A model generated the notes under the pieces. The model searched no databases, had not been told where the DNA came from, and saw only the letters and a program-made list of their open reading frames with translations. Positions 56,812-64,000 of a stretch of DNA of 64,000 nt are shown here, piece after piece. This DNA comes from Lophium mytilinum (lineage: Eukaryota > Ascomycota > Dothideomycetes > Mytilinidiales > Mytilinidiaceae), in NCBI GenBank assembly GCA_010093605.1, contig MU004193.1, positions 627,520-691,519 of the forward strand, in the 5' to 3' direction. The translations under genes and the position numbers were made by a program. How positions within the stretch are numbered: the stretch's first letter is position 1; the number at the start of each line of letters is the position of its first letter.

Positions 56812-58370
56812 GAAGCTGAACAGCGCGGATTGCGGAGGTAAACAGGCGGTCGCAATGAGGTTGGTGACGGGCGACGGCAGCTGGGTCGAGACTCGCTCGT
56901 GGAATGGGTGCTGCGTGGGCGAAGAGAAGCGTATTAAAGAGACTTGTATGCGGTAGTGAGGTGGTGTTCAGCGCCTGGCCGGAGTCGAGGTCGAGGGGCG
57001 ATGGAGGGCGTTTGGGTGATGTTTGCGGCGCAAAAGACGACAGGCGCAGCGACAAAGCGGAGTTGGGGTGCGAAAAACGAAGGGAGAGCCACAACCAACG
57101 GCTACTGGGAAGAAGACAGCGGCTGTAGGAGGTTGTTGAGTGCTGGGCGTGGTTTGTCGAGGTGAGAGGAGAAGAGGCCGACTGGCAAAGGAGGGTCAGC
57201 CAATTCCGGGGGCGGCATACGAGCCAATCGCTGCCCACTAGAGGTTTCAAGCGTCGCAGGGCTCGATGCGACGCCGCCGCCGAGGAGTCTGCCCGTGGCG
57301 CGCGTTTAGGCAATAAATAGAGACAATGGACAGTGGGTGGAGGGCGTCTCTTTGTTGCGTTCTATATTCTACTTGCTATCTGCTGTCTACAAGCTGAGGC
57401 GGGGCTCAAAGCAGCCCTCATCGAAGGCGCAAAAGAGGGCAGCAACCTGGCACACTTGGAATTGGCTCGAGCAGGCCGCCGCCACAGTAGGGATTAATTA
57501 GATTGGATTGTGGCGCATCAGCCTAATTTCCAGCATTGCATTGTCCAGGCCTCGCCCGCTGCTGGCTGAGTGGTGCTTAATATCCCCCGTGATCCCTTCT
57601 CTGCTCCCATCAACTTCTTCACTACTTGCCGTCCTTTGCGCCTGCGTGGCACCTGTGTTCACTGCCTCCTCCGCGGTGCGCCCCCAGCATCCGGATACGT
57701 CGTCGCAGAGCTATCCCTGTGTTCGCGCTGCATTGGCCGTCGCCGATCGCGGGACGATGGGCGGGCATTGGCCACGCGCTGCTCGGCTGAAGACCTCATC
57801 TGAGACCAACATGAAACCACTGTCGACGGCGATAATTCAAATCCTCGAGCCTCATCGCCAGAACCATCCAGCAGTCGCCCTCACATGCTACATTCGGGTG
57901 CCGGTCTCCCTTCAAAGCCGAGACTTCGTATTGTGTGCCTCAGTATCTGCACATGACAGATTCAGGAACCGATCCCACAGGCTGACATATTCCTGCTTAC
58001 GGGCTTGTCTACCGCATAACTAGCATCCTCTTCTCATCGACCCGCCAGGTACCATCTTGTGCGTGTCACCTTTAACCCTGCATTGCTAAAGCTTGACCAT
58101 TTCCCAAACGGTATTCCCAAAAGGTATCTTGATGCCAAGCTCAAACAGCGCCCGCACCAGCTGATGGTGATGCCCAAATGTCGTCACAAACCTCCCCAAA
58201 CTTGGATATCGTGGTGAACGCTGTCGACAGGAAACGGCCAGTGCTCCTAAGCCTGCCGTATATCCCGTCTGAGCTGGCATCGTGGCACCTGGGAGTGCAA
58301 TGATCAGCTCATCCGTCTGTGGACCGACCCAAACAATGGCAAACAAGTGTAGCCTCTGCATGGGTCATCC
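56812..58370. other. intergenic spacer
   Basis: About 1.55 kb including the SHO1 promoter. A 91-codon minus-strand ORF at 58,086-58,361 begins MQRLHLFAIVWVGPQTDELI and ends 10 bp from the next gene's stop. It has no motif and I do not call it with confidence. Confidence 0.4.
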
Positions 58371-59122
58371 TCAAGTCTCGTTCTTCTCTTGCTCCAGCTT
58401 GAACTCCTTCCGCCTGACCGTGCGCTCCACCTCCCTCAACCGCTTGTCAAACTCGACGAAACATCTGCCCACCCCCAGGATGTGAATTTCGCTCCAGCTG
58501 ATGATGGCACACTCCGTCCTCTTCCTCAACTCTGATATCTCCAGCGCTTGTTGTACCCGGCGATCGTTTATGGCTTGTATACGTGGCTGTAGTTCGACAA
58601 GGTGAGCCAGCGTTTCCGTCTTCGGGAGTGGCATCATGTCCTTTAGGGCTTTGAGTTGGGAAGCTAGGGCTGGATAGCCTGGAGCGCTCTCCATGACAAA
58701 GTCGAGATGCTGTAGCGGTTCTGGGAACTGAAGGCCTTCCTCCCTGTACTGTTTCGGTTTTGGCGGATAGACGAGCTCGGGATGGCGAATACCTGTGGTG
58801 GGAAATGAGCCTAGATTTCAATAAATACGCTGTGGTACATACGCAGCTGTTCCACCTCAGATATCAAGCTTGTCTTGGACGACAACGCTTTCAGACCATC
58901 CTCAATCCTCTTGATCCTCTGCAGGATGCTCCCTTGCTGCTTCGCCTTGAGCTGCTCCTCGTCCTGTGTCTTGCCGTCGAAGAAATACTCGATTTGTCTG
59001 AGCCGGCCGGTCAACTCCACCATGGTGTCGTACGCAAGATCCGCGAGCTCCTGGTCGGTTTCCAGGCGGCAATCTTCTAAGTCCCGGGCGACGGCCTTGG
59101 GCAGATCGCTCCTATGCGCCAT
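58371..59122 (-). CDS. nuclear distribution protein RO10-like (dynactin p24 candidate)
   Basis: Two exons (58,843-59,122 and 58,371-58,792; 50-bp intron) give 233 aa. The protein is almost entirely helical with coiled-coil stretches (LADLAYDTMVELTGRLRQIE; LKAKQQGSILQRIKRIEDGL; WSEIHILGVGRCFVEFDKRL). The junction gives QLRIRHPELVYPPKPKQY. Size and layout match fungal RO10-type nuclear distribution proteins, small dynactin-arm subunits needed for dynein-driven nuclear movement. The family call is from overall likeness rather than a signature motif. Divergent from the amino-acid transporter gene. Confidence 0.7.
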
Positions 59123-59427
59123 CGTTGCTTGATGAAGTGTTGTTGTATCTGAGTCGAGTAGCTCCCAGGTTTCTATGGGGAAAAGGCGTAGGTGCTTCGT
59201 AGATCTCCCCCGGGCCGTTAGCTAAGGAGGCTTGGCGTGCTGAGATCAACTTCGACTGGCTCAACGTCAGACGACTGCACGATCACGCAAACCCCGACTC
59301 CGCAGTGCATTCTTACTCACTGTTCGGGGTGAATACTAACCACCACTCCATCTACTCCTCCTCCACTTCTTCACGCCTCAGCACATGGTGTCGCGATTTC
59401 TGCCTCCCCATCCACCACGTTTCTCTA
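59123..59427. promoter_or_regulatory. shared divergent promoter (RO10-like / AVT)
   Basis: A 305-bp intergenic region between divergent ATGs; C-rich on the plus strand toward 59,428. Confidence 0.5.
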
Positions 59428-61144
59428 ATGGCTAGCTACGCCGCCATCAGCACCGAGCCCGATGACACCGACCACATGTCTGCGAGCACCGGCTCCTTGA
59501 GGGGTCGGCGGCCTGGGTAGGTCGTTTGCTCGAATCTGCTAGGAAATGCGCTGATAAGACAGCTCTCGTAATGGCAAAAAGAATGTTGGCGTCGTCGGCC
59601 AGGCTACCTGGATCAGCAGCGTTATCAACCTCGTCAATACCAGTATGATACTGCCCCGCACGGCTGCTTGGATACAAACTGATTCCGGTGCCTCTAGTTC
59701 TCGGAGCCGGACTCCTAGCCATGCCTTCGGCCATGTCGAAGATGGGAATAGTCCTCGGATGCTTCATCATAGCATGGGCAGGCGTCACCGCAGGCTTCGG
59801 ACTCTACCTTCAGACCAGATGTGCCCGATACATTGACCGTGGAAGTTCCTCCTTCGCCGCGCTATCTCAACTCACATACCCGAACCTGTCTATCTTGTTC
59901 GATGCGGCCATAGCTATCAAGTGCTTCGGTGTCGGGGTCAGCTACTTGATAATTATTGGAGATTTGATGCCAGGGGTTGTCCGAGGGTTTGCGGGAACTG
60001 TACCATATGACTTTCTAGTAGACCGCCAGTTTTGGATAACTGCGTTCATGTACGTTGACTCTGACCTCAGCCTAAATCTGGTGTCGGGACTAATGTTGAA
60101 GATAGGTTGATCGTTATTCCACTTTCATTCCTACGACGACTAGACTCTTTGAAGTATACTAGCCTCATTGCATTGGTTTCTATTGGATATCTGGTAGTTC
60201 TCGTAGTTGCCCATTTCATCAAGGGCGATACCCTAGAAGCTCGCGGCCCAGTCCGTGTTTTCAAGTGGGCTGGACCTATTCCGACTCTTGCTGCATTTCC
60301 AGTAATAGTCTTTGCATACACATGTCACCAGAACGTAAGACGGCCTATCTGATCTCTCTTCATCTGCTAACCCGAGTAGATGTTTTCGATTCTGAACGAG
60401 ATCTTTGACAACTCCCATTTCCGCACCACCAGCGTAGTAGGCGCGAGTATTGGATCTGCAGGCTTCTTCTATATTCTCGTCGGCGTCACGGGCTATCTCT
60501 CGTATGGCGACAATGTTGGTGGTAACATCGTCAACATGTATCCTCCCGCGGTCGCCTCCACCATCGGCCGTCTCGCAATCGTCATCTTGGTCATGTTTTC
60601 CTACCCCCTCCAGGTCCACCCATGCCGCGCCTCCGTGGACGCTTGTCTCAAGTGGCGTCCCCGCCGCCGCTCTCAACGCCCGGAGACATCGCCCTCGCGC
60701 AACTCACTCCTCAGCCCGGCGAAATCTCCCTCGAGACCAATCGCAGATATATCTGACCTCCGTTTCGCAATCCTAACCACAATCATCATCGTCCTCTCCT
60801 TCATCGTCGCTATGACCGTGTCATCCCTCGAAAAGGTCCTCGCCTACGTTGGCAGCACTGGCTCCACCACCATCAGCTTCATCCTACCCGGACTGTTCTA
60901 CTACAAGATCTCGGACCCGGATTCCGCGCACCACCAGAAGCTAGTCAAGGAAGACGACGACGAGAACAACGAGTTTGAGAATGAGTCTGTGAGTGAGGTT
61001 AACGATGGCCTGGCAGCGCAGCGGAAGACCAAGAACTGGCGATCGGGCCTGCTTCGAAAGTTGAGTCTGGCGCTGGCAATCTATGGTTGCATCGTCATGG
61101 TCACTTGCCTGGTGACAAACACTTTTCTCATTGCGGCTCATTGA
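59428..61144 (+). CDS. vacuolar-type amino-acid transporter (AVT, Aa_trans family)
   Basis: Five exons (59,428-59,516; 59,563-59,642; 59,698-60,049; 60,106-60,334; 60,380-61,144) give 504 aa, phases closing. The first helix has the family pattern SVINLVNT-ILGAGLLAMPSA, split by an intron. Further blocks are SYLIIIGDLMPGVVRG, FRRLDSL-type LSFLRRLDSLKYTS, FVIVFAYTCHQNMFSI-type FAYTCHQN and GYLSYGDNVGGNIVNMYP. About 11 helices, with a cytosolic Ser/Arg/Pro-rich insert after VDACLKW. Yeast Avt5-7 relatives move amino acids across the vacuolar membrane by proton coupling; the direction here is not known. Confidence 0.92.
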
Positions 61145-61850
61145 GTGTTGGATTTTGAAGAATAGACTGCATTGATATTTAGCGGCTTGCATTCCAGAGT
61201 CTTTTACAGTCTTCAAAGCGTGCATATTGTGGTGTTATTCATACTTATTCTTCATCATTTTTACCTAGAATTACTCGGTCACGTGATTAGCAACTCTCAG
61301 GGCTGAAGTTCTTGGGACACACTATCAATGTGACGAGCCATCGAGAAATAAACCTGTTACCATCATACGTTTACTCTGCTATTTAACTCACGCTCTCGTC
61401 TCTACTTCGACCCACTTCGTCGCTTCTCAACCCTTGATTTTAGCTGGAGGGCCTAACGAGTCGTGGCATAGCGTCCTGTTCTGGGAATTTTGATCTCCAT
61501 TCGGGACACTGCCAAGCTCTGAGGCGTTTTCCAGCTCTGCGCTGTGGAAGGAAAACGCCACAGCGTCTGGAATCTACTCCATACCCAGGTACCATCTCTT
61601 CGGTCCACCCGGAGCAGCCGCACCTCCAAGACTTTTCAATACTATGATCGCGAACCCCTTGCGCTAGTACAGCAGTCGAGATGGGTGTTCTTTGGGAACC
61701 GCGACTCGTGCTTCGCAGTCCTCAAAAGGCGCACGTCGCCGTTTTGTAGTAGCAGTTACCTATTGCCTACTGACTTCTATTTCATATACGGAGTTTTCTC
61801 CATTTCCTGTCATTTCCTGAATACAATTTCTCGTTAATGATATTTTCATC
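61145..61850. other. intergenic spacer
   Basis: About 0.7 kb; no gene seen. It contains a cacgtgat motif near 61,280. Confidence 0.4.
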
Positions 61851-62979
61851 ATGTCTGTCCATACAGTCTTCGCAATCGCGGCTCTCCTTGCTGTCTCTCC
61901 CTCGTTCGCGTCCCCTCTTTCACCAAGAGCTGTATGCTATGGCCTAGGCGATGGCACTTCCTTTACGACCGGCGGCAAGGAGTTCCTCATCACCGCCGAC
62001 GTTGTCAAATCCACCCACAACCTCGGCGGGCCGCTTTGGGACCTGACCTTCGAAGGGTGCATTGCCAGCTGCGCCGCCGACTCGGCTTGCGTTGATCTAT
62101 CCTACACCAGGTAAACCTTCCTCCCAGCTCTTTGTCGAAGCCAGTTACTGAACTCTAGCCAGCGGAGGGACTTGCTACCTAAAGGCAGGCATAGTCGTAG
62201 ACAGCGCCAGTTTCTCCGAGACAGGCACCTGCGACGCCATGCTCATCGGCGACGCCTCTTCTCCCTCCTCTACACCATCCCCCGCAGCATCAACCTGTGC
62301 CCCCCTCACCGTCACCGAACCCGCCTCCTTCTGCCCAACCATCCCCGCCATCACCGAAACCGCCTCCTGCGCCACCGCAACCGTCACCTCACCCGTCACC
62401 CTCCCTGCCTCGACCGTCACCGAATCCGCCTCCGCCATCACTTCCACCCTCACCGTAACCGCCTCCCCCTCCGCCGCCACAAACATCTGCGCCTCCCCGA
62501 CCCCCGCTGTAATCAACCCCTCCTTCACCCCCTCCACCGCCCCCTGGGCCCTCGTCTCCGCCGGCGACAGCACCCTCGAGCGCGTGTCCACCACAGCGGG
62601 CAGCGGCAGCGCCCTCCGCGTGCGCATCAACGCCGCCAACGCCAACCTCCCGCAGAGCATCCTGCAAGCGGTCCGGCTGTGCGCGGGGACGACGTACCGC
62701 CTCTCCTTCAGCGCGCGGCGCGTGACGACGTCGGGGGTGATTAGCGTGAGTGCGAGTGTTACCCACCCAGGAGCGACAGTAGTGGTGGTGCCAGTGACGG
62801 TAGTCGCGAGTTCGACCGGGATGGGGTTTGTGGGGTTGGATGTGGTGGTGCCGGAGGACCGCACCTACCCAGATGGAGTAGTGCCCGCCCTGGTGAGGGT
62901 GGTGGTTAGTTTTAGTAGCGGGGCTGGGCAGGCGAAGGAGGTGCAGTTGAGTGAGGTGGCGTTGGTGCCGGTTGTGTAG
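61851..62979 (+). CDS. secreted PAN-like and CBM-like protein (358 aa)
   Basis: Two exons (61,851-62,110 and 62,163-62,979) give 358 aa. A signal peptide (MSVHTVFAIAALLAVSPSFA) is followed by a cysteine-containing PAN/Apple-like segment (DLTFEGCIASCAADSACVDL, GGTCYLKAG). A long Thr/Ser/Ala/Pro linker, likely O-glycosylated, separates it from a C-terminal jelly-roll-like domain (INPSFTPSTAPWALV, LCAGTTYRLSFSARR, GFVGLDVVVPE) of the CBM4/9 kind. A wall-associated or carbohydrate-binding secreted protein is likely; no catalytic domain is present. Acceptor GCCAG was chosen over the earlier CTCTAG because it gives SGGTCYLK. The coding strand is C-rich then G-rich. Confidence 0.8.
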
Positions 62980-63570
62980 ATGGGGGGGTTGAGGGGGTTA
63001 GTGTATGGGTGTAATAAAATCTTGGGTCGACTTCGAGATCAGGGCGTTAGATTTGATTTGCTTGAAGCGGAGAGGGCAAGATGTTACGTGACGTTGAGAA
63101 CGACGGTTCGATGACCACTGAAGCGTGTGACTGAGTAAATTCCGAACACAGAAAGTTATCCCAGCCGATAAACATAGGATAAGGGCTACCTATCCTCTAG
63201 GGTATGTCGCAGCTAGGCATATGTAACAGAGAGACCGTTCGTAAAACCACCAACCGGTATCAGCAGAAGCGAAACAACCATGCATTACACGCCCACACGC
63301 CCCACGCCCGTTCTGTCCGTCCACCATCAATACCCATCCCATCCATCCTTGTCACGCCATGCCATTCGATACCTGACCAAAAGGTTATGCAGCAGGAGTG
63401 TAAAGAATCGAACACGCTCATGAGGAAGAATCAGGAAATCGAGGAAACGGGCTCACAGCCAAAGTGTGCTTCGCTTCGTTCCGCCTGTGTACTTTTACCG
63501 AAACCAGTCCAAGGGAGAAGAAACGCGGAGGAGATAAGAGGGAGAAGAGACTATGCCGAACTGAACGCTC
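62980..63570. other. intergenic spacer
   Basis: Convergent 3' ends meet here; no gene supported. Confidence 0.45.
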
Positions 63571-64000
63571 TCAAGAGGGCTTGTCGCACCCAATACGCCC
63601 GAGCAACTCCTTCCGGTCGCCGTGACCGGGAATGCTAATGCCGCTCGACCTGTTGCCCCCGCCGCGCCCGGTGCTGCTCCGCTTGTAGTTGAGCACACCG
63701 GGGCTGTTGCGGCGGACGAACGTCAAGGACTCGACCCCAACCTCTTCCTCTAGAGGTACACCTTCCATGGCCATGTTAGCTTTGGCTTTGGACGGCGATG
63801 GGATGGTATGTTTGGGGTCAGAGTATTCTTCAACCTCAATCTCCTCTTCCTCATCGTCGCCTTCGTCGTCGGAGCGCACGTCGTCTGCTGCCTCCCCGTT
63901 GACGACCTTCCATGCGACCTTAACGATCAGGGCAAACCAGAGCAAAGTGATGAGTTGAAGTGCGAACAGGAGTGCCATGAAGCTCCATTCAATATTCGCG
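63571..64000 (-). CDS. ceramide synthase (LAG1/LAC1-type), C-terminal part
   Basis: The frame is open to the window end (reads ANIEWSFMALLFALQLITL), so the N-terminal part lies outside. The last membrane helix (ALLFALQLITLLWFALIVKVAW) is followed by an acidic tail (DDVRSDDEGDDEEEEIEVEE) and a Ser/Arg-rich end. That is the layout of the end of the TLC domain and C-tail of fungal longevity-assurance ceramide synthases. These ER enzymes acylate sphinganine. The catalytic HH motif is not in the window. The call rests on the last helix plus acidic tail. Confidence 0.65.
   Translation of the reverse strand, partial: ANIEWSFMALLFALQLITLLWFALIVKVAWKVVNGEAADDVRSDDEGDDEEEEIEVEEYSDPKHTIPSPSKAKANMAMEGVPLEEEVGVESLTFVRRNSPGVLNYKRSSTGRGGGNRSSGISIPGHGDRKELLGRIGCDKPS

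Noticed and set aside
58086-58361. 91-codon minus-strand ORF starting 10 bp past the RO10-like stop
   Set aside because: No recognisable motif; the position in the 3' UTR of the upstream gene makes a separate gene unlikely, although it cannot be excluded.
62172-62744. 190-codon Arg/His/Pro-rich ORF
   Set aside because: Shadow frame of the PAN/CBM-like gene.

Overview
This window looks like a chromosome segment of a filamentous ascomycete (Pezizomycotina). Most protein-coding genes carry short spliceosomal introns of about 45-90 bp with GTAAGT/GTATGT-type donors, and the gene set is fungal: the HOG osmosensor SHO1, a fungal rhodopsin-domain membrane protein, nuclear-distribution dynein/dynactin parts, a GABA/choline-type permease and a DHA2 efflux pump. 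Repeat-induced point mutation (RIP) is obvious. No species can be named from the sequence alone; the class is unknown.

Region 1 (1 to about 11,830) is an AT-rich block with no intact gene, almost stripped of CpA and TpG while CpG survives. It holds minus-strand relics of Ty3/Gypsy retrotransposons: a Gag zinc knuckle near 6.72 kb, reverse transcriptase at 5.2-4.7 kb, RNase H near 4.4 kb, AT-hook-like repeats at 3.6-3.85 kb, and a separate Gag-like reading frame starting at 2,528 that belongs to a second element. The block ends abruptly near 11,830, where normal composition begins.

Region 2 (12 to 40 kb) is accessory-like: a small zinc-ribbon-like ORF, an unknown protein, a DHA2 multidrug/metabolite exporter, two unknowns (one a small membrane-anchored protein with two PPxY motifs), an SP-family sugar transporter, a satellite-like array of about 155-bp units at 22.65-23.72 kb, a frameshifted hypothetical gene, a DJ-1/PfpI protein, a class V PLP lyase-like enzyme, a beta-lactamase/transesterase-fold serine hydrolase, an extended SDR reductase with a GC-AG intron, a bZIP protein with an AT-hook, a large nuclear-looking unknown protein, and a cupin. 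Exporter, regulator and several tailoring-type enzymes together resemble a metabolite cluster without a recognisable PKS/NRPS/terpene backbone. Long gene-poor spacers carry minisatellites and a partly inverted repeat family.

Region 3 (40.9 to 64 kb) is mostly housekeeping: dynein light intermediate chain, divergent from an IST3/RBMX2 splicing factor; a rhodopsin-family receptor-like protein; an APC permease; NAD(P)HX epimerase, divergent from a mitochondrial ribosomal protein S16 gene that is fused in frame to a RanBP2 zinc finger; a tRNA-like gene; a small secreted four-cysteine protein; SHO1; a RO10-like dynactin subunit, divergent from a vacuolar-type amino-acid transporter; a secreted PAN/CBM-like protein; and the C-terminus of a ceramide synthase cut by the window end.

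The exon structures were assembled by hand. For the spliced genes marked with high confidence, every exon phase closes and the total length is a multiple of three.
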